Positions 1 to 11,295 of a DNA stretch of 64,000 nt are shown here, piece by piece. Position numbers and translations under genes: made by a program. Origin of the DNA: Panonychus citri (lineage: Eukaryota > Arthropoda > Arachnida > Trombidiformes > Tetranychidae); contig NW_026515546.1 in NCBI RefSeq assembly GCF_014898815.1, positions 3,520,501 through 3,584,500 on the forward strand. Direction: 5' to 3'. The notes below the pieces were generated by a model. It made no database searches and had not been told where the DNA came from. It saw nothing but the letters and a program-made list of their open reading frames with translations. Each line of letters starts with the position of its first letter. The stretch's first letter is position 1.

Positions 1-112
1 AGTCACATGTTTTTGCAGATCGATTTGTCAAAAGGTGAGATCGATCGATTTCTCTGCTCCAACAATCGATCGCAATTGATTTAAATGCATAAATCGGATC
101 GAAACATCACTA
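1..112. mobile_element. Right end of a hAT-like MITE, cut by window edge (tentative)
   Basis: The stretch ends in AACATCACTA at 103-112 and is rich in ATCGAT words. Both features recur at the right end of the element at 13138-13401, which finishes in GAACATCACTA. The CACTA end fits the hAT terminal pattern (CNYTR). The left end lies outside the window, so neither size nor target duplication can be seen. It could be chance similarity of a short end. Confidence 0.35.
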
Positions 113-364
113 ATATAAAGTATTGCAATCAATTCCATAGTTGATTATCTCAACAAGTTATCATGAATTTCAATTTCGAATACATTTGATGATTAGACGA
201 CGATGATTTATTAACATTAATCAAGAAGCGTTTTACTCTTGAAAGTTACTTTTTACACTTATATGTGAGTACTTGTGGTATGATTGATGACCTCAAATTA
301 GCATTGCCTTTTTATAAATTATGTATAAATCTAGAGAATCAAAGATGAGTTTTTGTTATTTCCT

Positions 365-2359
365 TCATTCATTTGAACAATGAATATCAATGTAACATGG
401 CAATGAGAATGCACCAGGAGCCAGAATTGCTTTTAAAGCCCAAAAAGTGCAAGAGATTCCACCAACTACTCCGACGATTATAATCTTATAATAATAAATC
501 TTTTCGAGAATTGTCACTTTCCTTTTGTTTTGGATGTTTGGGTGAAAAAAACAAATAAGTATGATTAGATTATTGACTCAATTGGTGACAATATTGTTTG
601 TTTAATTTTCTATTTGTGAATGAACTTACCTTTCAGGCCAAGATTCGTTATGCATTGCACACAATTTCATGTAGAAAAGAGGAGGTAAAATATAAGCTAA
701 CATGGTTACCGCTGATCCTCCCATTAGGTCAAGAATTTTTCCGAATCTAGGAATTGATTCACCGATAAACATGACGAAGATCATACAAACAGTTCGGACA
801 ATAACTCGTTTCCAGCCGAAAGCTAAGATTGAAAAAACGGTATATTATAAAGGGATGAAAGTAAATCACAATTCAAGGTTACATACAATTTGGTACTTTG
901 AGTTTTCCTTCGATCTCTTGAACAGCTCCGTTTATAACGATTATGAAGGCAAAGATAAGATGACCGGATAATAAAAGAATAGCTGTATCTTTCTTGAATC
1001 CATTAGGAATTGATGCAATTATATTATTCTTAACACCCAAACCGTAGGTGATGAATCCCATGATCGCAATTGGAATATACAACGCAAGAAGAGCTATGGA
1101 TAAAAACAACATCAGTAAACTGAGAGATCTCGATAAAGACAGAGAATATGTAATGGACATTAAAAGAAACTCACTCGAAAATCCGATGACAACTGAACGA
1201 GTAAATTTAGATTTATCTCTCATGTCGTTTTGAAAAGTCGGAAAAGCTGCAGTTCCACCGAAAGAGAATATAAAAGTACCAAAAGCTAACGAAATAGCCT
1301 CGATTGTCGGTGGTGATGTCGGTGGATGATTTTCAGTTTAACATAATCACTTGTAACATCAACTAATATAAGAGTCACTGCAATTGAAGTTGTACCAAGA
1401 GCAGCAGCGGCAGCGAACCACATTTCTCCTGGTGACCCAAGCCACATGAGAGGAATTAAAATAGTACCAATGATTAATATCCAAGCACTGAATGGCAATT
1501 TAAAAAATTGTCCACTAAATTGTGAGACTAATTCAGCACAAATCAATAGAAACACTGTTGATGCGCCAAAAAGGCAAGTTTGAACACAGAAAGTTACAAC
1601 GCCTCTGAAAATTAAGTACTCAAAATCAATACCGATATAAATAAAATCTTTAAAGTGAATTAATTACCTCATCCAATCTCCATAAGCCATTTTACCAATG
1701 GCTGGATAAGGATAACGACAATTTTCCCGAAACTCAGGCCATCTCTCTTCAAGAATCAACCAACATTTACCAATTAGGATACCACAGATTCCAGCGTCAA
1801 GACAACACATTATCAGTAACGGTAAACTGTACCAACCAGCCTGATCAAAGGCGTAAGGTAAGGCCAATATACCACATCCTGCGTTTTCACCGGCGATGAA
1901 TAAAATGGTCACTAAAACTCCCATTCCATGTTTCTTATTGATTAATGAGCCTGTTTCCCCATCGGAGAACTAAAAACAGTCAATTGAGGCAAAAACACGA
2001 AGAAAAATTACAATAGATCAATTGGGATTCGATCCTGCAAAACGGACTTGCCTAATCAGGAATTACCCCAACTGGACAAGTCAGACTTTGTGTACAAGAA
2101 GAGTTTTACTTGCTGTATATAAAGTACAACAATCAAATCCATAGTTAATTAAGATCCGTTGATTATCTTGACAATCCCGTTTCTTTTTTCACTTTGCCGT
2201 TCTATGACAAGCAATTGCTTTTTTCAATCAATGAAAACTGTCTATCGAACAATCTTAAAAGTTATCACTGATTGGATTCTATTAAATATTTACCGTTTGA
2301 TTAACATCCACAATTGGCTCATCTCCTTTTGATTTAATTTCACTGAATCTTTTTACCAT
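365..2359 (-). pseudogene. AVT1/SLC36-like amino-acid transporter, distal tandem copy, frameshifted
   Basis: Member of the AAAP amino-acid permease family (AVT1/SLC36/SLC32 type), multi-pass membrane transporters. Six exons fit on the minus strand: 2294-2359, 1668-1969, 1175-1604, 887-1093, 630-822 and 365-521, with a TGA at 365-367. Seen: a GCGILALPYAF motif in the first helix, WLGSPGEMW, and a fully colinear match to the neighbour at 3201-4863. The third exon is one base shorter than its counterpart (430 versus 431): near 1334 this copy reads ttttcag where the sister has ttttccag. This shifts the frame mid-protein, after which the original frame resumes. Its N-terminus comes from a separate short first exon and differs from the sister copy. 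Either a decaying duplicate or one sequencing indel; the rest of the gene is open. Confidence 0.75.
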
Positions 2360-3200
2360 TTTGATTATTTAATTGTTGAAAATTATGACATAAACTCTAT
2401 GTTGGATATGGTATATTTGAGGCAGAAGAAAATTTGTCAGTTATAAGAGTATGAAAAACAATTAAAAAAGTTACATGTAAATTGTTAACTGATTGATGAA
2501 ACTGTTAAGTATTGGGTAAAATTAAATTGTCACACCAACAAAATTAAACTTTCACAATTAACTTTTCAAAGTTATGGATGTTGAGAATTATTTTAACTAT
2601 TTGAGTTAATTTTGTGTGTATTCAATATAACTATTAATGATTAACTTGTTCATTCGTGATTTTTATAAATGAATTTCATCGATAACAACTCATCATTTAA
2701 TCAGTTAATTGTTTTAGATTAACAGCAGATGGAGATGAAAAAATCAAATTGGTTAATGAGTTTATAACTACGTTAATTAACCATAACAGATAAATCGATA
2801 AACGTAATCAAAAAAAACGTCCAAATATCCAAAGTTTAGTCCGACTGATGAACTAGCACGTGTAATTACAGCACTTGATTTAATAATCAATTTCAATTTT
2901 GAAACAGAATTGATTGCATATCCTAATTGATTCTAATCAATAGAAAAATTTTTTTACATAACAAAAAATTTCATCCATAATGGTAACAGTACAAGTACAA
3001 TGTTCTCAAATGTTTTGAATTACACTTAACAAAAACAATCAACAAGTGATAACAACTATAATTGTTAATACAAGTTAATGAAAGTTACTTTTTACACTTA
3101 TATGTAGTACTTGTGGTATGATTAATGGACGGAAATTAGCATTGCCTTTTTATAAATTATATAAATCCAGAGAATCAAAGATGAGTTTTTGTTATTTCCT
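2360..3200. other. Spacer between the transporter copies
   Basis: AT-rich sequence without a convincing ORF. About 3078-3200 repeats the sequence downstream of the other copy (about 240-364), so the duplicated unit includes some 120 bases of 3' flank. Nothing else recognised. Confidence 0.6.
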
Positions 3201-4863
3201 TCATTCATTTGAACAATGAATATCAATGTAACATGGCAATGAGAATGCACCAGGAGCCAGAATTGCTTTTAAAGCCCAAAAAGTACAAGAGATTCCACCA
3301 ACTACTCCGACGATTATAATCTTATAATAATAAATCTTTTCGAGAATTGTCACTTTCCTTTTGTTTTGGGTGTTTGGGTGAAGAAAACAAATAAGTATGA
3401 TTAGATTTTTTTATTCAATTGGTGACAATATTGTTTGTTTAATTTTCGATTTGCGAATGAACTTACCTTTCAGGCCAAGATTCGTTATGCATTGAACACA
3501 ATTTCATGTAGAAAAGAGGAGGTAAAATATAAGCTAACATGGTTACCGCTGATCCTCCCATTAGGTCAAGAATTTTCCCGAATCTAGGAATTGATTCACC
3601 GATAAAAATGACGAAGATCATACAAACAGTTCGGATAGAAACTCGTTTCCAACCAAAAGCTACAATCGGAAAAAGAGGACAAATATTATTACGATGATTG
3701 ATTCAAATAGCTTAAGGTTACTAACAGTCGGGTACTCCGAACTTTCCTTCAATCTCTTGCACAGCTCCGTTTATTACGATAATGAAAGCAAATATGAGAT
3801 GAACAGAAAATAAAAGGATAGCTGTATCTTTCTTGATTCCATTTGGAATCGATGAAATTATATTATCCTTAACACCTAAACCATAGGTAATATATCCCAT
3901 GATTGCAATCGGAATATAAAGTGTAAGAAGAGCTGAAATATTAGAATGAAAGTTGTCAATAGTTGAAAAATATCGAAAAGAACACGAATTGGACATTGAA
4001 CTTACTCAAGAATCCAATGACAACTGAATGAGTAAATTTAGATTTATCTCTCATGTCGTTTTGGAAGGTCGGCAAAGCCGCAGTTCCACCAAATGAGAAT
4101 ATAAAAGTTCCAAATGCTAAAGAAACAGTCCCAATTGTCGGGGATGATGTCGGCGGATGATTTTCCAGTTTTGCATAATCACTCATTATGTCAACTAAAA
4201 TAAGAGTAATTGCAATAAAAGTTGTACCAAGAGCAGCAGCGGCAGCGAACCACATTTCTCCTGGTGACCCAAGCCACATGAGAGGAATTAAAATAGTACC
4301 AATGATCAATATCCATACACTGAATGGCAATTTGATAAATTGTCCACTAAACTCCTCGATCAATCCAGCACAAATTAATAGGAATACTGTTGACGAGCCA
4401 AAAAGTGATGTTTGAAGACAAAATGTTACAACACCTCTGGAAGAGTAAACAATTAAAGGTTAACTAAACTTCAATCAAGGTTAACAATTCAATTGATAAA
4501 CTGAATTAATTACCTCATCCAATTTCCATAAGCCATTTTACCAATGGCTGGATAAGGATAACGACAATTTTCCCGAAACTCAGGCCATCTCTCTTCAAGA
4601 ATCATCCAACATTTTCCAATTAGGATACCACAGATTCCAGCGTCAAAACAAGATACTATCATTAACGGTAAACTGTACCAACCGGCCTGATTAAAGGCGT
4701 AAGGTAAGGCCAGAATACCACATCCTGCGTTTTCACCGGCGATGAATAAAATGGTCACTAAAACTCCCATTCCATGTTTCTTGTTAAGCAATGAGCTCTT
4801 CTCTCCTTCATCGCACTGAAATGTGTATGGAAAATTTTGAGATTCAGTATTGTCTTTCCTCAT
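3201..4863 (-). CDS. AVT1/SLC36-like amino-acid transporter, intact copy
   Basis: Five exons, 4514-4863, 4006-4436, 3726-3932, 3467-3659 and 3201-3357, join in consistent phases to a 445-residue protein ending in TGA at 3201-3203. Donors are GTAATT, GTAAGT, GTTAGT and GTAAGT. The protein opens with a short hydrophilic cytoplasmic tail, then the first permease helix (GENAGCGILALPYAF), a WLGSPGEMW stretch, FGGTAALPTFQNDMRD and GESIPRFGKILDLMGGS, all typical of the AAAP family. It probably moves small neutral amino acids across the plasma or lysosomal membrane; substrate and site are inference. The start at 4863 is the first ATG of the open exon, but the sister gene uses an extra upstream exon, so a different 5' end is possible. 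This copy appears functional. Confidence 0.82.
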
Positions 4864-5556
4864 TTCACATTCCCATTGAATTTAAATTAGCAGCTCAACT
4901 TTATCAGATTGATGTGTCAAAAAATTCAATCTAATTGCTGAATAAACTTTTCCCATTAGTTAATTGTAAGTTATAGCTCCATCTATTGTTAGAGTGAAAC
5001 GAATTAGGTTTTACATTGACTTTAAATTGCTGTTTATGGTTGATCAATTTATTAGAATAAGTTTATCATTTCATTAATATTAATCGGTTCCATTATTTTA
5101 CTATCTAATACATTTGACCCTTTTATGATGATTAGTTAATTGTTGACAGTTATCATTCAAACGTAATGTTGAATATGATGGAAAACTGTTAAAATCAGCC
5201 AATTGACATCTAATTGTTGAGCATAAATTACGAAAAATCAGTCTAATCATCGACAATTTATCCTTAAAATGACACGAATTCTCAATAAATATTTCCTCAT
5301 TTCTGTTGATTACTGAACCTTTGAGAGTATCAATTAACCAGAAATTAAAGTTTTCATTGAAAAATATTGATTTTTTGTTCATCTTTTTATTAATAGTAAA
5401 ATTTTAATTACTTGTTACCTTTTAATACCTTAATCACCACTTTCACAATTGATTATTGTAAACATTTAACGTAACGATAAAATATAATTAATTTGTACTA
5501 TCCAATTGTTAAAGTTGATCAACTCTACTCAACTAATTAGTAAATTGTTATCAAAG
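4864..5556. other. Intergenic, nothing recognised
   Basis: AT-rich. A 93-codon minus-strand reading frame at 5101-5382 has no recognisable domain and no splice or coding support, so it is not called. Confidence 0.55.
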
Positions 5557-7599
5557 TTATTTGGTAACTGCCAATTCTTGAGGCCATTGAGTGATTTGAT
5601 GAATTGGTTCAATGTTAAAATAATCATCAATCGGACGATCGGAATAAGTGACCACTCGCCTTAGGAAAACTTCAAATGTTTCAACCAGTGTATCAATAAC
5701 TTCCGGTGAAAGTAAATCTTCATTATAATTAAGACAATAATGAAGTTTACCTTCATGTAAACCAAATATACAGGTAACCAGTTCAAAAGAAACTTGAGTA
5801 AATTGATCTACTTTGAAAATTTTCACAGGTAATCGATCATCATCAACAAATCGCTGCTCAGGTAGGCCAATAACCGATATACCCGCTGGATGAACATGTT
5901 CAACGTTTGTTTGGGCAACCGTGTTAATCCAAGAGTGACCACGAGACTTAAAATCCTCTAACCAGGTAGTATGGAAATTTTGTAAAATCGAACTGAAAGT
6001 TTCCCTTGGCTTGATCGTAGTTCGTGAATAGATCATATTATTAAAATGACCAATCATATCATAGGAAACAGGGTGTAATCGAGCAGAGATAATCCTCTTG
6101 ATAATTGTATCTCCAACACCGGTCAGTTTATAAAGAGCAACCTTGATCACTGCTTCGGCTAAAATGTCCAAAGTTGTTCCAACTGATCGTACCAACGATT
6201 TAGCTCCATTCGTTTCATCGTCAGTCAAACTAATTAAACGATGTTTACCTGATACTTTAGGTTCTTTTGGTAAATTATTCTCATCATAATTAACTGGAAT
6301 TAAACAATTAGGTAAATCTTTTAGACGATTAAGCCAATACTCTTCCATTGGGTCAACAATTTCGGACTTTCGTTGGACCTCACGAGTTACCCAAACGGTA
6401 TAATCAACATAGTCTATTGAAGGTACTTTGAGAATAGGTTGATCTACATTAGGTGATTTAATTGATTGTAATAATTGGAAAAGTTTTTCTTCCAATAAAA
6501 GGTATGACCAATCATCAACAATCAAATGGTGAATTAGTAGAGTGAAACAATTAACCTCTGGTGTCTCAATGAAAATTACATCAAATAAAAATGTCTCATC
6601 TCCGGTGATGATGTTTAGAGTTTCCTTTTTCTCATCAATCTTTTCACGAGCTTCACTATCATTGGCCACTTTAATCACGGGAATGGACAACTTTCGAGTC
6701 GGAGAAATGGTCAAATAATTACCCGAACCACGGGTACGAACAAAAGATCGTAACAATTCAACCGAATCAACCAATTGATTAAGAATTGATTCAATTGTTT
6801 TATAATCAATTTCCGGGTCAATCTGATAACTAACATCAAGATAATAATAATGTCCTTTACCAAGTAATTGCTCATGAATGAAAACCCAACGTTGAGTCCA
6901 TGATAATAATGATTTACGATCATTATTTGAATCACAATTAACTCGTTCAATTGGTTTAAGGTAATCAATTTGATCAGAATTTGATTTAAATGATTCAATT
7001 GCCTGGGCTAATCCTTTAACCGTTGGATTATTAATTATTGTCTCAATTGTGATCGGATAATTTAATTTATATAAATGATGACCTATTCGTCCAGCTAGAA
7101 ATAAATTACCACCAAGTTTGAATAAATTGTCATCACAATCAATACAATCAGGGGAAATGTTCAAATAGATTGACCAACTTGTGATAATATCTTTGATTAT
7201 CTTTGATGTTGACCCTTTGGTGACCGATTCATTTGTTAACCGATAAGATTGTAACTGATCAAATTGTTTCCAATCAATTGATGAACTTGATTCGGTTAAT
7301 TGTGGAAACTGTGGTAATCCATAGATTTCAATAGAACCCAAATAATTGAAACCTTTTGATTCAATTTTTTGATTAACTAATCTACCAATTAATCGTTTAC
7401 CTCCTTGATTTGATTCCTTGATTAGAAGGTAAATTTTCAACGGTGATGATGAGGATAACTTGTTAATTGCAATCGATTGAACAAAATTCAACTCATTTAA
7501 ACAGTTACCAATTTCCAATGGATCAATTGATTTACCTTTACCATTGGTTAATTTACCTTGGATATTGGTGTAAATTGGTTTATCATTGACACTAATCAT
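5557..7599 (-). CDS. NRPS-like protein: adenylation-domain end, degenerate carrier domain, condensation domain
   Basis: Intronless 680-residue ORF starting at ATG 7599. Residues about 20-130 resemble the C-terminal subdomain of an adenylation domain (SIDPLEIGNCLNEL, then a LPQF...L stretch where the A10 motif should be), but the A10 lysine and all A1-A7 core motifs are absent. Residues about 135-205 look like a carrier domain: FKLGGNLFLAGRIG aligns with the LGGxS site, yet the phosphopantetheine serine is replaced by leucine. From about residue 230 to the end is a condensation domain with the catalytic HHxxxD motif (HHLIVDDWS). So the condensation fold could act, but this carrier cannot be primed. 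In families of this kind such C domains form amide bonds. Lack of introns among intron-rich neighbours hints at horizontal acquisition or a retrocopy; this is inference. A copy of its 5' end lies at 11124-11276. Confidence 0.78.
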   Translation of the reverse strand: MISVNDKPIYTNIQGKLTNGKGKSIDPLEIGNCLNELNFVQSIAINKLSSSSPLKIYLLIKESNQGGKRLIGRLVNQKIESKGFNYLGSIEIYGLPQFPQLTESSSSIDWKQFDQLQSYRLTNESVTKGSTSKIIKDIITSWSIYLNISPDCIDCDDNLFKLGGNLFLAGRIGHHLYKLNYPITIETIINNPTVKGLAQAIESFKSNSDQIDYLKPIERVNCDSNNDRKSLLSWTQRWVFIHEQLLGKGHYYYLDVSYQIDPEIDYKTIESILNQLVDSVELLRSFVRTRGSGNYLTISPTRKLSIPVIKVANDSEAREKIDEKKETLNIITGDETFLFDVIFIETPEVNCFTLLIHHLIVDDWSYLLLEEKLFQLLQSIKSPNVDQPILKVPSIDYVDYTVWVTREVQRKSEIVDPMEEYWLNRLKDLPNCLIPVNYDENNLPKEPKVSGKHRLISLTDDETNGAKSLVRSVGTTLDILAEAVIKVALYKLTGVGDTIIKRIISARLHPVSYDMIGHFNNMIYSRTTIKPRETFSSILQNFHTTWLEDFKSRGHSWINTVAQTNVEHVHPAGISVIGLPEQRFVDDDRLPVKIFKVDQFTQVSFELVTCIFGLHEGKLHYCLNYNEDLLSPEVIDTLVETFEVFLRRVVTYSDRPIDDYFNIEPIHQITQWPQELAVTK

Positions 7600-8270
7600 A
7601 TTTAACTAATTGCTGTCGTTGATGAACTTTCAAAAAAAATTAAAATCACTACGAAAAAAAGTTAATTGTTGTTCAGTTTTACAAGTTGATTAATAAATGA
7701 ACAATTTTCTCAATTTGTAAATAACAAGTTGATCATTTGGTTGATCAAATTAAGCTAAACAAGGAATCAGGAAAAATTAAAACTCCAATGGATCATATCA
7801 AGATTAATTACCTTTTATTGTTAACCAACTAACAGTTTAATTAGTTATTAAATATTGGAAACATTGATCACCATTTGATAGCATTTGAAAATAGTTTCAG
7901 GTTACATTTTGTGACACAATTGGTTGAGAATAAATTTCTCGTTTGTTTTGAGTTTCAATCCATTTAAACAAATTCAATTGTTATTCTGATAATCAACTCA
8001 TCACAATTTACGAGAAAAAAAGGTAACCAAAAGATGGCACCACTAAGATTGAATTCGCTTTCGTTTCAAGCATAAAAACGGCGATTCCATGGTAATCATT
8101 TCTCGAACCCTCAACTCGTACCTAAGCCTCTGATTGTCTAGAATAAGGTTGAACTAACTGTAGAAAATTTCTCTCAGTAATTAGCAATACCTAATTGTAA
8201 TTGATTCTAAAGGTAACTTATTAGTAAACTTTTCCATTGATAGATTTCACTGTTTTTCAATTTTCTGGTT
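7600..8270. other. Upstream region of the NRPS-like gene
   Basis: No reading frame continues the missing adenylation-domain core upstream of 7599. AT-rich; would contain any promoter of the minus-strand gene, but no element stands out. Confidence 0.5.
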
Positions 8271-9062
8271 TTCAATTGAACGATAATTAGTCACTTTGAG
8301 CTAATAAGTCAATGATTTATTTTCAATCAGACTGAGAAAGTTCATTAAGATTTTCCTGAGAGGAAACATTAAGGGTTATAACCGAATTAATCTGATAATT
8401 AAACTTGATTATCTATGATGTTTGGCTATGTATCACCCATGGTTGATTGTTGATTGACTCATCTAGTTTTCTTTTGTTTTGATTGTTTGATAATCTAAAT
8501 TGATTGATGATTTTGAAGCTGTTTCATTGATCTTGGCAATGAATTAATTGATTATTGTATCATATGATTTACCTTTGTCTCAAAGAAGTGTATTATTAAA
8601 TTGTTGACTGTTCAAGAAGAGAACTAATTACTTGATTAACTCACTGAAAATTAGAAAATTAAAGTTATTAGAAAAGAAGAAGAAACAATTTAAAATGAAG
8701 GTGAAATAATTTTTAACAATTTGATTTGATTTGGATAATAAACTGATTAGAAACATTCAAATTGTTAACAAGCCAGTTAGTTTATGATAACTGTTGATTA
8801 TCTCATATGTAAAATTAACAACTTACTATCAAAATTATCCGTGTAGCAATTAGATGAGTAATCAAAGTGATTTATATTGTTGATATTATATAAAAAAAAG
8901 AGAGATTCAAATAATCAGTCAATCAAATAAATCAAATTGAACTTGAAAGGAAATAAATTAGTAACAATTTACAACAATTAGCCAACTCAAAACAAGTAAC
9001 AATTTAACAGCAATGAAAAAAAGATTAAAATAAATCAACTAATCATCAAATCGTTGGTCAGT
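8271..9062 (+). repeat. Dispersed segment, copy A
   Basis: Starts near TTCAATTGAACGATAATTAG and runs to CGTTGGTCAGTTA. It matches copy C (25418 to about 26220) along its whole length with few differences, and copy B (from 11295) over its right part. No long ORF, no terminal inverted repeats, no poly-A tail, so it reads as a segmental duplication rather than a transposon. At 9062 the match to B and C stops abruptly and CIB2-derived sequence begins. Confidence 0.85.
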
Positions 9063-9083
9063 TATCCACAAGTTGTTCCTCAG

Positions 9084-9681
9084 GTGATGACTGGAGATGA
9101 AGCTCAAATAATATCTTTGCCTATGGCGAAATTTGAGAAAATGTCAGAATTGAAGGTAATTATTGAAGTTCTAATCAAACTGTTCAAGAAATTCTAACTC
9201 ATTTTGTTGTTACGTTTTCTTTTTCAAGTAAAATCCTTTTCGAAATCGAATATGTAAAGTTTTTTCTCACGATGGTTCGGGTAATATGAATTTCGATGAT
9301 TTTCTCGATATGCTTTCGGTTTTCAGCGAAAGTGCTCCAAGAGATATAAAAGTCTATTATGCATTCAAAATCTATGGTAAATAAAAAAGAATTAATTCCT
9401 TTCGATATTTAATACAACGTATTTCGAGTTCGATTATTAATATTATCTTATATCTACCAACAGATTATGATGATGATCATTTCATCTCAGGTAAAGACAT
9501 TGAACAAACAGCAATCGCTTTAACCAAGAATCAATTAGGACCTGAGGAGATCTCGGTGGTTCGAGAAAAAGTTCTGGAAGAAACTGATAACGATCAAGAT
9601 GATAAAATATCTTTCGCTGAATTTCAACATGTTATTTCTCGAGCTCCTGATTTTCTCAGTACATTCCATGTTAGAATCTGA
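9084..9681 (+). pseudogene. CIB2: CIB2-like calcium and integrin-binding protein remnant
   Basis: Three exons fit: 9084-9155, 9229-9376 and 9464-9681. They encode the middle and end of a CIB-family EF-hand protein, including NPFRNRICKVFS, a DFLDMLSVFSESAPRD segment, two C-terminal EF-hands (DYDDDHFISGKD and DNDQDDKISFAE) and the family ending APDFLSTFHVRI. The ending is closest to CIB2, which binds calcium, magnesium and integrin tails. The first exon or exons (myristoylated N-terminus and first degenerate EF-hand) are missing, because the sequence to the left is dispersed segment A. The second exon opens with TAA (9229-9231) where the family has a glutamate codon, so the join creates a stop. 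Both losses argue for a pseudogene; a start inside the second or third exon would give only a fragment. Confidence 0.8.
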
Positions 9682-9775
9682 AACAACTTTAATAATCAAT
9701 CTAATGAACTCAAACGGAAACAAATAAATTCGTTAAGTGAAACATTGATTCGCATCCAAAAGTTTAATTAATCTA

Positions 9776-9780
<5 letters not shown>

Positions 9781-9806
<26 letters not shown>

Positions 9807-9808
9807 TT
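9781..9808. repeat. (CT)n microsatellite
   Basis: About 14 CT units just after the CIB2 remnant. Confidence 0.95.
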
Positions 9809-10074
9809 TGTAATACTTTTATGGTAATCATCTTGAATTTAAATCAATAGCACAATTAATTAAAATTTTACACTATCATGATTCTATAATTAACTTTTGT
9901 TTGTATGAAATACTTTAAACAATAATTTTCATTGATTAAAGTTATTAAATTTTCATCAGAGGTGATGGTGCATTTAAAGAGTAAAGTTTAACTTTTAATT
10001 GCTGGATAACGTACAGTTGTATTAATAATATCAATTTCCATTAGTAAATTGTATCGTAAATATATCATCATGAT

Positions 10075-10079
<5 letters not shown>

Positions 10080-10116
<37 letters not shown>
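10080..10116. repeat. (GA)n microsatellite
   Basis: About 18 GA units, 270 bases after a CT run of opposite sense. Confidence 0.95.
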
Positions 10117-10120
<4 letters not shown>

Positions 10121-10251
10121 CCTCTCTATCCAGAACTTTATTTTCCCTGAGTAATATTATTCATTACAAATGAACATCAATAGATGGCGATTCATTCTCG
10201 ATTCATGATACCACCGAGAGTGAGTTGGAGGGAGGATATTTGTTCATCGGA

Positions 10252-10569
10252 AAATTGAGTTCTAAGTTAAAACTTCAGGTCAATTTTTCTCAGCAACGAA
10301 GCGTTTTCAGATCATGAAATTTCAAATTTAAGATCAAATTATGATGTTCTTTCAGAAAATATTTATTAAATTAACATTTAAGTATTGATACTAGGACTAA
10401 TCAAGGTTCATTTATTACAATACAACGGAACTGTGGCCGGAGGATCTTGTGATAATTTTCTTAAAAAAAATATGCTTGATACAAAGAACATCATAATTTG
10501 ATCTTAAATTTGAAAACGCTTCGTTGCTGAGAAAAATTGACCTGAAGTTTTAACTTAGAACTCAATTTT
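10252..10569. repeat. Long inverted repeat (fold-back element)
   Basis: Left arm 10252-10352 and right arm 10483-10569 are near-perfect reverse complements, from AAAATTGAGTTCTAAG on the outside to AACATCATAATTTG on the inside, around a 130-base centre. The left arm has an extra dozen or so bases near 10310-10325. No ORF and no clear target duplication at the outer ends. It could be a fold-back MITE or a recombination product; the RNA would form a long hairpin. Confidence 0.85.
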
Positions 10570-11123
10570 CTCGAAAACTACTAATCAGATCAGAAAGAAA
10601 TATATATATTTGGACTTGTCATTAGTGGCCCTACAAATACACAAAGTCTCAACTCTTAATTAAAAAGTCCACTTTTTACACATCGTCCTCTATGGGATAA
10701 ACAATGTTAAGCACTTAACAGAAACATTATCGACGGATTTATCATTAACTAATTGTTTCTTTAAATTAAATAATTAGAAAACTAATCAAGTTAACCAATA
10801 TTTTTTCATACCATCTTGTAGATTAGAAAATGAACTTTAATTCTATATAAAAAAAATTGTAAAATTTTCAAAGAAAAAGCTTTTGTATTCAAATTTAGCA
10901 AAAACCAAATTTTCAATATGAATTTGATAATTTAAGTTTGATAAACTGATTTAAATGCTAATAATTTTAAGTCTTTTTTTAATGAATATTTTTTTAGTGT
11001 CATTAGAATCCTCAAAATCTGATCTACCATTGGTGTCGATTTCAATAATTAAAACTCTCTGGTTGACGAATAATCAACAATTTCATTTATGTGTCAATTT
11101 TCAGTTGCACTACCTTATATAGA
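10570..11123. other. AT-rich spacer
   Basis: No gene or repeat recognised between the fold-back element and the NRPS fragment. Confidence 0.5.
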
Positions 11124-11276
11124 TGATGAGGATAACTTGTTAATTGCAATCGATTGAACAAAATTCAACTCATTTAAACAGTTACCAATTTCCAATGGAT
11201 CAATTGATTTACCTTTACCATTGGTTAATTTACCTTGGATATTGGTTTATCATTGATACTAATCATATTTAACTAT
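11124..11276 (-). pseudogene. Copy of the 5' end of the NRPS-like gene
   Basis: Matches about 7447-7605, the first 50 or so codons plus a few 5' untranslated bases, in the same orientation. Eight bases (tgtaaatt) present at 7569-7576 are missing after TTGGATATTGG, which would shift the frame. The rest of the gene is absent. It sits directly beside segment B, as the parent gene sits beside segment A. Confidence 0.85.
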
Positions 11277-11295
11277 AACTATAACTATAACTAAC
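11272..11295. repeat. ACTATA short tandem repeat
   Basis: About four near-identical hexamers, exactly at the junction between the NRPS fragment and segment B, where some 910 bases present in the parental arrangement (7606-8518) are missing. Confidence 0.8.

Noticed and set aside
702..1233. Plus-strand ORFs in the transporter region
   Set aside because: Shadows of minus-strand transporter exons.
2026..2095. Possible tRNA-like T-loop (GATTCGATCC)
   Set aside because: No matching acceptor stem or anticodon arm could be folded around it.
5101..5382. 93-codon minus-strand ORF
   Set aside because: No domain, no splice support, composition like the surrounding non-coding DNA.
8271..9062. Segments A, B and C as a transposon family
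   Set aside because: No terminal repeats, target duplications or coding capacity, and the copies extend into flanking locus sequence.
9229..9231. TAA at the CIB2 exon start as a mis-set splice site
   Set aside because: No other AG lies close enough to give an in-frame acceptor that keeps the conserved NPFRNRI sequence.
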